DNA from: Zoroaster sp. YZ-2022
Taxonomy: Eukaryota; Echinodermata; Asteroidea; Forcipulatida; Zoroasteridae
Assembly: GCA_029582265.1 (NCBI GenBank)
Contig: CM055816.1
Location: 27,262,366 to 27,326,365 of the forward strand
DNA: 64,000 nucleotides
Direction: 5' to 3'
The notes under the pieces were generated by a model that saw nothing but the letters and a program-made list of their open reading frames with translations, made no database searches and was not told the origin of the DNA. Both the position numbers and the translations under genes were made by a program. Shown here one piece after another: positions 12,020 to 21,821 of the stretch; the first letter of the stretch is position 1; each line of letters starts with the position of its first letter.

Positions 12020-13050
12020 AGTAAATAAAATGCCGACGCGCAGGTCTGAGATGACGCGTGCCGAGACCAGAAACCAGAGACTTCTTTTTTTGGCCTAATG
12101 TCGATCAAGTAATTTTTTTTGACCTGTTAAACTTTTAGCTCAAACCGTTCCACACAATAATTTCTGAGACTGATGTAACTAAAAGGACAACTCTTCAGAA
12201 ATGTATAGTTCAAGGTTCTTTGACAATCATCATCTTTTGACTATTAATATTTTACATATTTATATCAAACTTGTCTTTTCATTTAAGATTACAAATAGTG
12301 TACAACAGCTTTTATGGGTAAATGAAAGGGGTGAATACGGCAAAGGAAGGGTACACGGCAAGAAACGGGTGGACGCCTAAATAATGAATGGTAAAATACA
12401 TTGTTCGCATTCAATTGCGGAATTAAACGTCAAATACTTTTTGATTTCAAATTCATCATTATTTGTTTTCCCCGCAGTCGGCTTGTAAACAATAAGCTAT
12501 TTCTAAAAAAAACAATTTAAAAACAAATTGTATGTAGTTTTTGTTCGGAAATGTTGTTTTGGTAACAACTATTATCTTACTTAAAAGAGTAATCAACACA
12601 GTATGATAATATTAATAACACTGTCAATTGAAAGATATACCAACAGTACATTTGAACCTCTTTTGATGACAGACCAATTAAAGTCCAAAAAGTACAAGCT
12701 CCTAAGCAGGGGCGGATCCAAGGTGGTTGAAAAGGGGAACTGCCTATAAGGGGATCACGTATAACTTTAAACCAAGATGATGAATGAGCACTTGGCCTCT
12801 TTGCCTGCCTGTCAATTTTTCAGCTCACTAAATTCCACACATTATTATTTAGAACAGTGTAATAATTGACTTATTCTTACAGAATTCTGATAAGCCAACA
12901 AATTTTAGTTCAATTAAAATATCATTTGTCAAATGTTACTAAAAGTATAGCTCTTCAGAAAGGAAGATTTCAAGGATGTTTGACTGTCAATTTACATCAA
13001 GCGTTATGTAAAACTCTGATCAAACTTATTTTGTTTTTCTTTTCTTTTAA
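12020..13050. other. Unit A sequence, no gene seen
   Basis: A+T-rich sequence homologous to about 40915-41475 in A2, with about 500 bp more in A1 (roughly 12110-12590). At about 12602-12660 it contains one diverged unit of the 89-bp repeat that forms the large array at 44509-46707. Confidence 0.5.
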
Positions 13051-13054
13051 GATT

Positions 13055-13194
13055 ACTAATAGTTTACAATGAATGTAATGATGTATTCACTGGAGGCAGG
13101 GAGAATCCAGGTTTCAGTGTATTTACCAATAGTTTGCAGTGAATGTAATGATGTATTAACTGGAAGCAAGGTTAATCTAGGCTGCATGGTAAAT
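13055..13194 (+). repeat. 70-bp tandem repeat, two units (A1)
   Basis: Two units share the core AATGTAATGATGTATT. The A2 locus has three units (41477-41686). Confidence 0.8.
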
Positions 13195-13921
13195 AAACGG
13201 TGAGAACACGACACAAAAGAACACACTACCATTAAACGATGGACACACATAGAAATGTATGGTAACAGAACTTGTATAATGATATCAAGGGGAAACCTCT
13301 CCTTCCCCCAGCCCCCTCCTCCAACCACCACACCCCTCCCCAATACATCAAATGGTTTGAGACGCAATAGAAATGGCTCATTAAGTGTTTCCATCCGCAA
13401 AGTCGGCTTGTAAATAATATATGGAGAGGTTTCAGCTCTTACTGAGAACAGACTATTGAATTGTAAGCGGTTTTTATTCGGTATTGTTGTGCTTGCAACG
13501 AGTATTATATCTCATCCGTATATTAATGATAATATTAACAATACTGTCAACGAAGATCTGAAGTCTTTTTGATGACAGGCCAATTGTTTCGTTAAGTGGT
13601 CCACATGCAGTCGTCTTGTATTAGGCCTTATTTCTACTTTTCATGCGTATGAATAGAAATGCAGCACACGCTCTTGTTATTTACCCTGTAGCAGACTATA
13701 ACTCCAAACTCCATTCGATACGAGCACCTAAGTTAAAGGGACAATGTCGTCATGATCAACAGGGCATGGATTCGGAATCCTAGTTTTATTTTTCAGTCAC
13801 TGTGTAATTTTCAATCACTGTGCTCATCTTAAACTGGGACAGCGAAAGTGTGCTCTGATCATGTTATTTACCCTGTAGCAGACTATAACTCCAAACTCCA
13901 TTGGATACGAGCACCTAAGTA

Positions 13922-14297
13922 AAATATGCAAGGTGTGTGGATATTATTAGTCCATTATCCAGGTAAATATGCAAGGTGTGTGGATATTATTAGTCCATTA
14001 TCCAGGTAAATATGCAAGGTGTGTGGATATTATTAGTGCATTATCCAGGTAAATATGCAAGGTGTGTGGATATTATTAGTCCATTATCCAGGTAAATATG
14101 CAAGGTGTGTGGATTATCCAGGTAAATATGCAAGGTGTGTGGATATTATTAGTCCATTATCCAGGTAAATATGCAAGGTGTGTGGATATTATTAGTCCAT
14201 TATCCAGGTAAATATGCAAGGTGTGTGGATATTATTAGTCCATTATCCAGGTAAATATGCAAGGTGTGTGAATATTATTAGTCCATTATCCAGGTAA
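13922..14297 (+). repeat. 43-bp minisatellite (A1)
   Basis: Roughly nine units of a 43-bp repeat containing ATGCAAGGTGTGTGGATATT, one of them internally shortened near 14101-14125. A2 has five units (42482-42700). Units are almost identical, indicating recent expansion or homogenisation. Confidence 0.9.
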
Positions 14298-14757
14298 TAC
14301 TTCGGTACCATCTGGAGGGACTAATCCATTTATATGTTTTCTTTTTACGGAAAAATATGAAAATTCCAAACAAATATGACAGACTTGCTGAAACGGTAGC
14401 TTTGTACTCGTTTTTAAGCTAAATTCAAACGCTCAGCCTCATACAATAAAACACTGTTACGACTGTTTGAGGATTGCTACCAGAGGTAGCCTCAAAAGAT
14501 CCCATCTTATTACACGCAGTACAATAATTAAAGCTAAACATCAACATAAAACAACCGTTGTACATGTTATGTCAATAAAACGCACCAACGAAATACGAAT
14601 TACCGCAGAAAATACATCTCTGGGAAGCAAACTCCAAAGTTTCACCTCTCGTAGGAAATATTTGTTTTGGTTTTGTGTTTTGGAACTGTTGTGTTTTTGG
14701 AACAGTTTTCTTTGAGTTTATCGCATTACATTGACAGCTAAACTCTCAGTGGTGTAC

Positions 14758-14795
14758 CGGGGGCGAGGGGTCACGGGGGAACGGGGGAATGGGGG
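14758..14795 (+). other. Putative G-quadruplex motif (A1)
   Basis: Five runs of four to five G are separated by loops of three to four bases (CGA, TCAC, AAC, AAT). Related motifs lie in A2 and A3 at 43157-43190 and 43567-43606. Confidence 0.5.
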
Positions 14796-14977
14796 AAGGT
14801 GCCTGCCCCCCAGCCGAGGTCTGTTCCCCCAGGTACCCCATTCAAAATTATTTTTGAAAATAGACACTCGTCACGCATTTTAAAAAGGCAATAAATTACA
14901 TATTATGATTATTAGAAACTGCTCCTTGACCCTTCCCCCTTCTCGATCCGCCAATGGTTTGAAACGCAATTGCAATC

Positions 14978-15225
14978 GAGTGCTTAAGTAGACTGCTGGA
15001 GGATCATCCCATGAATGGATGCTGGAGGATTAGTTCGTTGAGGCGCGCAGGCGGGAACTGTTGAGACTAGGATCCTAGGGGTTGGGGGAGAGGAGTGTGT
15101 GCTCACTGAACTGAAGCAGTTGTTAACAAGCACAGGGGAAGGAGGGTGGTTGACTTAGGATATAGGAGATCCCTCAGTCTGGGGTGGGTTATGGACTTTG
15201 GATATAGAAGATCCTTCAGTCTAAA
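14978..15225 (-). mobile_element. Penelope-like element fragment (3' non-coding part)
   Basis: This matches about 59215-59450, the region downstream of the GIY-YIG frame of the Penelope-like element. Shared blocks include GGAAGGAGGGTGGTTGACTT and the paired CCTTCAGTCT motifs. It lacks the GIY-YIG domain and the pLTR. It lies exactly at the right boundary of unit A1, so it may mark or have caused that breakpoint. Confidence 0.65.
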
Positions 15226-15239
15226 ATAAGTTTTGTTCA

Positions 15240-15390
15240 ATTTAATATTTTTGTCTTAAAGGTATATAGAACTGATATTTAATTTTTTTTTAAATACCTA
15301 TGAATGTTAATGTACAACTTAGTTGGTATAAAGATGATGATGGTATCAATCTTCACAATAAACTATTTAGTCTGAGGAACTGCCATTAGG
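15240..15390 (-). repeat. Inverted fragment of unit B
   Basis: This is the reverse complement of sequence at about 30090-30220 and 63305-63470, while the neighbouring 15590-17705 block is in direct orientation. An inversion therefore separates the two parts. Confidence 0.6.
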
Positions 15391-15589
15391 AATGTATTAA
15401 ACAAAATTAAAATAAAAATGATTCAAAGAGAAGCAGTTTTGCTAACATTTTACAAATATTGTTATTCCATCCCTTCAACATTGCACATAATGCAATCATA
15501 CCCTGGCCTGAGAATTGAAAGAAAAAATATGACAAATGAATGACAATTGATAAAACTGAATTATATTTTCTTGTATATTAAATAACATA

Positions 15590-15957
15590 TATCTTCTTCA
15601 GTTAGGGTCCTTCGTGTTTCAACGTTATACAAATAAATTGCCCGACTCTATTTGCTCCATGTTCAATAGTGTTTTTAAGTGTACATGACTATATAACAAC
15701 AATTTACCAGGCAATTTGACGACTAACATTAATCATTTCCTCCAACCACTCTTACTCAAAGAAATTGAACATGAAGGTCCCAAGTTGTGGAATTCTGTGA
15801 AATTATCCTTTAAAAATATTCAATATTTTAATTGAAACATAAACTAAAGACTTAATTACTAAGAAAGTATTTGTAATATAAATAGGATTCTTGTGTACAT
15901 GTCCTTGTGGGAGTTTAACGTTTACTGTGCCTATAACATTATGAATGTAGGAATCAA
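15590..15957 (+). mobile_element. LINE ORF2 C-terminal fragment and 3' end
   Basis: Conceptual pieces include a GPKLWNSVK-like motif near 15777 and a TNKLPDSICSMFN-like segment near 15630. These resemble the C terminus of CR1/L2/jockey-type reverse transcriptases, where a GPxLWNSLP motif is usual. The frame is broken by stops and shifts. Homologous fragments lie at 30305-30810 and 63530-64000. Confidence 0.5.
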
Positions 15958-17705
15958 AATGAGGCTGTTGTCTTAAATAGTGTGGTGCCTTGCAAACTCA
16001 TAGTGATTTATGATTAGCTGTCAGGTTATCAGACAAATATGGCCTCAATGTGACGAGGATCTGTTAAAGCATGGATAAGACGACTTCCTGGCAAGCAATG
16101 ATTGTTTTAAATTAAAAACAATAAAGTCATGGCAAATTTATCATACATCTAGTTTACTTGCACGAGATTAATGTCAACTAAACTATCCTCATGCTATCCA
16201 TTTTAATGTAATGGAAAAGTTCTTTGGGGGAAAATTGCCTTGCTCCTACCTATTCTCCTAGGAGGACGAAAAAACCTGTGAGGTGATCAGACATTGCTAA
16301 ATTAGATCGGTAAAACACCACAAAATTTACGTAATTATGTGTGTCAGGCCTCTGTTCCTAAACCTAAGGTTATTGACATTGGGGTTAAGTATGGTCGCCA
16401 GCTTGATTATTTTAAGGACTATGTCAGAATAACTGATATGATGGGTCTCATCACCATTCTCAAATTCAAGAAAATCTCTTGTCAACCGAATCATTCCATC
16501 CTATAGGTGTAATAGACCTTTAATTAATAAACCGCAGCCATCTTTGCTTTCCTGTACACAAGTCTATGAGAATCAGAATGAGGCACATGTGCAACTGAAC
16601 CAGTAGACAGGTTTCTTACAATGTGATTGCTTCAATCATAACGATATCTCTACTGCCCGTAGATAGGGAACGTGACTATGGTAGACGTATGTGAAGAACA
16701 AACAATACACAATGGGATTCTAGCCGGCTATATTCTAGCCGGCCAATTGTCATCGGGCAAGCTCGGTGGTCGAGAGGTTAAGACGTCAGCACTGGTAAGC
16801 AGAACGTCGTGCGTTCGAATCTCGCCTGTGTATTTTTTTTTTCACAGACACTCGGAAAGCACTGAGTATACAGTGCTATACACACGTCGGTGTAGGGCAA
16901 AATTAAACCTATTGTTTATCTCCCGACGCAAGAATTTCACCAATCTATAAATACACAATAGGCAGTTATTATTCAATTAGGGTAAAACGATAATGTAATA
17001 AAGATGTGGATCCAGGGGGTAATTTCTAAGCAATCATTATTTTGTTCAGGTCATATTCAACTTCGTATAGTTATTTCTATTTCGTTTCGGCATCCATCAC
17101 TTCATTTTTTTCATCCTGAAATTGAATGTTTCGCATGTTTTCGTGATTGATTAAATCAAATTAAGAATTATCAACTTTTTGCTAGTTTATTTTCACTTTC
17201 GTTTATGGGTAATCAATATCATGTGAATAATGAAAGTGTGTAAGTGTGTAAATTATGAAGCATTTACTGACAAGTGCATCATGCATGCATGGAAGTTGCA
17301 TACAGCATACGGATAATGGCATGCGCACATCAGACATATGTTCCATAATATCTATGTGTGGATATCCCATGCAGAAACTCATCCTGAGAAAATACCCTAT
17401 TGATTTCATCCACATATTTCACTGTAATCACTAAGTCCTGTACTATGGTGATAACTGATTATTATAAATATTTTCATGACAGGGCCAAACAAATTTAAAG
17501 ATAATTGTTTTCCTACAGAGAGCAATTTTTCCACTCGCCATTAACAAATCATATATTACGAATTTGCTCAAAGGCATTTGTGAGTAATGAAAGTCACTAA
17601 CGCCTAATATTCTAAACTTCTTCTTTTGTGCCGCTATCCAATTTCTTGATTTGTATTCCAATGTCAAAAATTTACGAAACAAGAATCTGAGTATTCCTAT
17701 ACGGT
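15958..17705 (+). repeat. Unit B repeat, copy 1
   Basis: Colinear with about 31095-32580 and, for its second half, with 18905-19800 and 34365-34600. It contains a SINE insertion (16717-16949). I recognise no protein domain in it; small frames are not conserved between copies. Confidence 0.65.
16717..16949 (+). mobile_element. tRNA-derived SINE with target duplication
   Basis: The 233-bp element has an A box (TGGTCGAGAGG, 16767-16777), a B box (GCGTTCGAATCTC, 16811-16823) and a non-tRNA body shared with 44091-44314. It is flanked by imperfect 13-bp direct repeats beginning AATACACAAT (16704-16716 and 16950-16962). Homologous unit B copies at 31785 and 34545 lack the insertion. The head resembles a class II (Ser/Leu-like) tRNA. 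The short open frame across it is not a gene. Confidence 0.8.
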
Positions 17706-18039
17706 GTCAAATTGAATGAGTCGCGTATTAAATTGAATGCACTATTTTTAATTCATCTGAAAAAACATATAATAAAATAGATAAAGTAAACTCCCTAAAC
17801 AAATAATTGTGATGCTCATGGGTCTTCATGTAAGGTATACATTTATTTTAATATCATGATCCATCCTCTCACTGAGTCTTTCTATATGATTAACATTAAT
17901 TTCAGTTAGGATTTTCAAATAATTACTTTAATCCATTTACTTTACAATGTATTTCCAAAATGAAGGTCAATAAAATGTTTATTCCATTAATACATTAATT
18001 TCTTGTTGAAATAAAAAAAATTCTCATTATGTCATTGAA
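17706..18039 (-). repeat. Inverted copy of unit B sequence
   Basis: Reverse complement of about 29225-29600. No gene is seen. Confidence 0.55.
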
Positions 18040-18316
18040 CATTTTAGAGCCTAACGTTCATCTGAACTTGCAATTTTTAATGTTTTAAATAAAATTATTG
18101 AAGCCATAGAAAATAGGCAGTTTTCTGTTGGTATTTTCCAGAACCTTTCCAAGGCTTTTGACACTGTAAATCATAACATTCTTATTTCTAAATTAGAGCA
18201 TTACGGTGTGCGTGGATTCCGCCTTGGATTGGTTCAGGAGTTATTTATCACATAGAACAACAGTTTGTTTCCTTGAACTCTCTCTTGATCCATCCATTTC
18301 ATGCGGAGTCCCCATA
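18040..18316 (+). mobile_element. LINE reverse-transcriptase fragment (plus strand)
   Basis: Conceptual translation gives NLSKAFDTVNHNILISKLEH at about 18145-18205, matching RT motif A of CR1/jockey-type LINEs (normally DLSKAFDTVNH). The first, catalytic Asp is Asn here and stops follow, so it is dead. The same element lies in reverse at 28225-29215. Confidence 0.75.
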
Positions 18317-18900
18317 GGCAGTGCCAGTGACGCTGGCTGATGCCTTATACACAGTACGATTGTTGCAATGAATGGGTCTAATTGTAATCATTACGTGCCA
18401 TTATGTTGATATACCGTACAATATACCCAATCGGCATCGGTGCACGGGTTTCTATAAAAAGAAACAAAAACAAACAAACGAACAAACCAAACAAAAAGCA
18501 ACTTGAAATTTCTGGTCCTTGAAAAAACAAAATGTATACAGTGTATAATCGTTGCAATGAATAGATATTGTAATCATACACATGGGTTTCTAAAAAAAGA
18601 ATAAGGGAACAATTCCTTGGAGGCTGGTGCAATTAACTGTAACCATTGTGTCAAAAACTATATTACCTTCAGTAGTCATTATGTTATAAAAAATAACAGG
18701 CCAATATTGCATGTACTAAACTGTAATTGCAATACTGTCACTCATTAGTGCGGCTATAAACAGCAAGAGAAGGTCTGATTCAAAATGTGGGGCCCTTTCA
18801 TTTTGGCATTTTAAGGCTCCGTTGAAATTGTTAACTTGGCGATGGGGGCCCAGACACCAAATTATTGCACTCATCTGAAACGTATTCTGTTGTCTTTTTT
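18317..18900. repeat. Paralogue of the 21.3-24.8 kb locus, unexpanded
   Basis: Nearly identical to 21318-21860 and the far edge of the big array. It holds exactly one unit of the 33/34-bp repeat (18831-18865) followed by the same right flank (TTGCACTCATCTG-like against TTTCACTCATCTG). Confidence 0.85.
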
Positions 18901-18904
18901 GCAT

Positions 18905-20355
18905 TTGTTTCTCGTAGACTGGTTCCTTACGATGTGATGGCTTCAATCATAACGATATCTCTACCACCCGTATATAGGGAACGTGACTATGATAGACATG
19001 TGTGAGGAACGAACAATACACAATTGGTAATTTTTATTCCACTGGGGATAAAACGATAATGTAACATAGGGGTGGATCCTGGGTGTCGATAAAAGGGAGC
19101 AAACAAATAACGTATGATAAATTGATGTACAAAGTGTACAATTCACCATTTTCATTGTCATGGAAGTTAATTTATACGCTAATTATACGTGTTCTCTTTA
19201 TTCCCACTCTGAATCCACCTCTGTTATCGAATGAATAAAACTGATGAAACAATAACGGCAATAAATAGTTGGCTGTCCGAGTCATCGTATTTTGTCAGTG
19301 GGATAGTATAGGTATTCCCAGCCAATTTAAGAAGCGCCGTTTTAATGATCCAATCAAACTAGGGTTTCTCTGTTGTTGCGTTCAAATTAATTTGTAAACA
19401 ATCATTAATTCATTCATATCATACTCATTTGCGTTTATTTCGTGATATTTCATTTTTCTTTGGAATTCATGACTTCAATTATGTCATCCTGAAATTTGAT
19501 ATTCGATTGATGCAGTCAAATTAACAGTTACCGGTATCTATGCACAAAGGATTTTGTGGAAATTTACTATCGCTTTCGTTTAATGGCCAATCAATTTTAT
19601 CTTTATGGTATTCAAACCTGACCTTGGCAAATTTCAGTGAGTTTTCCGATGATTTCTTCAGATGTCAGTTATGAAAGTCACCTAGCTTTATGTTTTCAAA
19701 ACTTCTTCTTTTGTTACGCTATCCAATTTCTTGATTTTTATTCCAATGTAAAAAAAATCAACTGGTACGAAACAAGAATCTGAGTATCCCTACTGAGTCA
19801 TCTTGCATAACATATTTGTTCACTTTGCAATATTTCCACGTCAATCTTCCGTTCCCTGAAGTTTAACATTATTTCCTTTATTTTCCCCCTTTCTTTTGCT
19901 TGTAATCTACTGACGAGCTAGACAAATGAGACAGTTTGGAATCTGTCGTAAAATCTCATACCCAGACCGTAGAATTAAAAGTAAAAGTGTGACAAATGAT
20001 TGGCAATTGATAACATTTGTTATCAACCGCTTCTGACGGAATAGGCATTTGTAGGCAAGGGGTTGGATATTCACGACGGTACAAATGTTGTGTGTATTGC
20101 TTTTAACTGGTGGTCAGCTTCATCTTGCTAATCAAATGCTTCTGCTTAATCTTCTCTGTAAAACAAAGCAGTGATTAACTGATTATCAACACTTCCCATG
20201 TCGATATTATTTATAATAAAATATAAAAAAATGGTTCGCTCCAGGAATGAAATCTTAAATACAAATTTAGCTGCAAATTACACTTTGACTTGATTGAGAA
20301 TTGGGATGTTTATTGTGTAAAAAGCACAAAGAAACGCTGTGATTGTATTCTTCTT
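18905..20355 (+). repeat. Unit B repeat, copy 2, and unassigned flank
   Basis: 18905-19800 is a direct copy of 16600-17705 and 31690-32580 without the SINE. 19800-20355 shows scattered similarity to unit B (around 19930-20010) and no gene. Confidence 0.55.
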
Positions 20356-20359
20356 GTTA

Positions 20360-20600
20360 TCACGTCTTCGATACAATAGGAGTTAGTGTAGATGACGTCC
20401 TTCCATTTCTCCACGCATCGTTGTGCACAGAGATTGTACTCTGCCTATAATCTTCTGTTGAGCACGGTGTGGGTAGTTGAGGGCAGGTGAGAAGATGTTC
20501 CATATCTTGGGGTTCAGTGTCACATTCACATATAGTTGGGTTTATGGTGTACCCCCATTCTACCATTGCCACTTTTGTGCAACCAACTTTGCTGCAGAGG
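20360..20600 (-). mobile_element. LINE ORF2 C-terminal zinc-knuckle fragment
   Basis: The minus-strand frame has a CEC-x7-MEHLLTCP motif, typical of the Cys/His tail at the end of reverse transcriptases of jockey/RTE-type non-LTR elements (CxC-x7-H-x4-C). Only about 75 residues remain and there is no start codon, so this is a relic. Confidence 0.55.
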
Positions 20601-21317
20601 CAGTTGAATTAGCTTTTTATCTAATTATAACGCATGTCTCATTTTGCTGTCCTGATGTCAATGTATACCCTACATGAAGGCCCATGAACATCAAATTATT
20701 GTTTAGGGGGTTCACTTTATGAATTTTAGTAATATCTCCACATTATTATTACAACAAGTTCTTCAATAAATAAATAAATAAATGAGTTCGTTCACACCCC
20801 AACCCCTCTTAGTGATGCGCATATTAACCTCATATTTGTTTGAATTGTTGCAGAATTAACAAATCAATTTGCAACCGTTAAAACACAATGAAAACTAGGT
20901 GTATAAAATTGTCAGTCAACCCCAACATTGATCTGCAGAGGGGTGGTAACAAAACAATAAGTTCCATCATTAATGAATTAATTTGAATAAGAATAATACA
21001 ATGTCAACTGTACAATCAAACATTATATGCACTGTTGAAGGGATAGGATGGAAAACAACATTTATAAAATTGTGGCCAAACTGTTTCTCTTTGAATCATG
21101 TTTTGTTTAAATACATTATATTAAAGTTATCATCAAATTTTGGCAATCATTTCATTCTTAAAAATGACAGCTCCTCAGACTAAATTGTTTGTAGGGATAA
21201 CAAAACATGAAATTGTTTATTATCCATACTCAAGAATATCCAATACGCAAGAATTTCATCAGTTAGGCTATAGTTAGACCTAATAAGAAACTGCTAAAAT
21301 GCTCAATTTGTATATAA
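20600..21317 (+). repeat. Diverged unit B fragment
   Basis: 20985-21185 matches about 29880-30120 (the part leading to the CTCAGACTAAAT motif). 20640-20710 matches about 29515-29570. No gene is seen. Confidence 0.45.
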
Positions 21318-21821
21318 TGCCAGTGACGCTGGCTGATGCCTTATACACAGTATGATTGTTGCAATGAATAGGTCTAATTATAATCATTACGTGTCATTAT
21401 GTTGATATACCGTACAATATACCCAACCGGCATCGGTGCACGGGTTTCTATAAAAAGAAACAAAAACAAACGAACAAACCAAACAAAAAGCAACTTGAAA
21501 TTTCTGGTCTTGAAAAAACAAAATGTATACAGTGTATAATCGTTGCAATGAATATATATTATAATCATACACATGGGTTTCTAAAAAAAGAATAAGGGAC
21601 AATTCCTTGGAGGCTGGTACAATTAACTATAACCATTGTGTCAAAAACTATATTACCTTCAGTAGTTATTATGTTATAAAAAATAACAGGCCAATATTGC
21701 ATGTACCAAACTGTAATTGCAATACTGTCACTCATTAGTGCGGCTATAAACAGTAAGAGAAGGTCTGATTCAAAATGTGGGGCCCTTTCATTTTGGCATT
21801 TTTAAGGCTCCGTTGAAATTG
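21318..21821. repeat. Left flank of the large array, paralogous to 18.3 kb
   Basis: Near-identical to 18317-18830, starting at the short palindrome CCAGTGACGCTGG. The minus-strand frames here also occur at 18.4 kb but are broken between the copies. Confidence 0.8.

Larger units (their letters stand above)
4381..14977. repeat. Unit A, copy A1 (segmental duplication)
   Basis: This block is colinear with 33297-43372 over about 10 kb, including the fibrinogen-related gene, its upstream region and several minisatellites. Differences are insertions or deletions and array-length changes. A1 carries an extra tandem copy of the foldback/polypyrimidine module (5640-5970 and 6300-6640). A2 carries an extra block at about 34015-34945. 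The right end of A1 abuts a Penelope-like fragment, whereas A2 continues into A3 material. Outside the listed features I see no gene. Confidence 0.85.

Noticed and set aside
11673..12108. Three overlapping Asp-Gln-Gly-Ser-rich minus-strand frames
   Set aside because: All three registers of a simple repeat are open at once, and the A2 copy does not preserve them.
16672..16950. 92-codon plus-strand frame
   Set aside because: It runs across a tRNA-derived SINE and is not kept in the other SINE copy.
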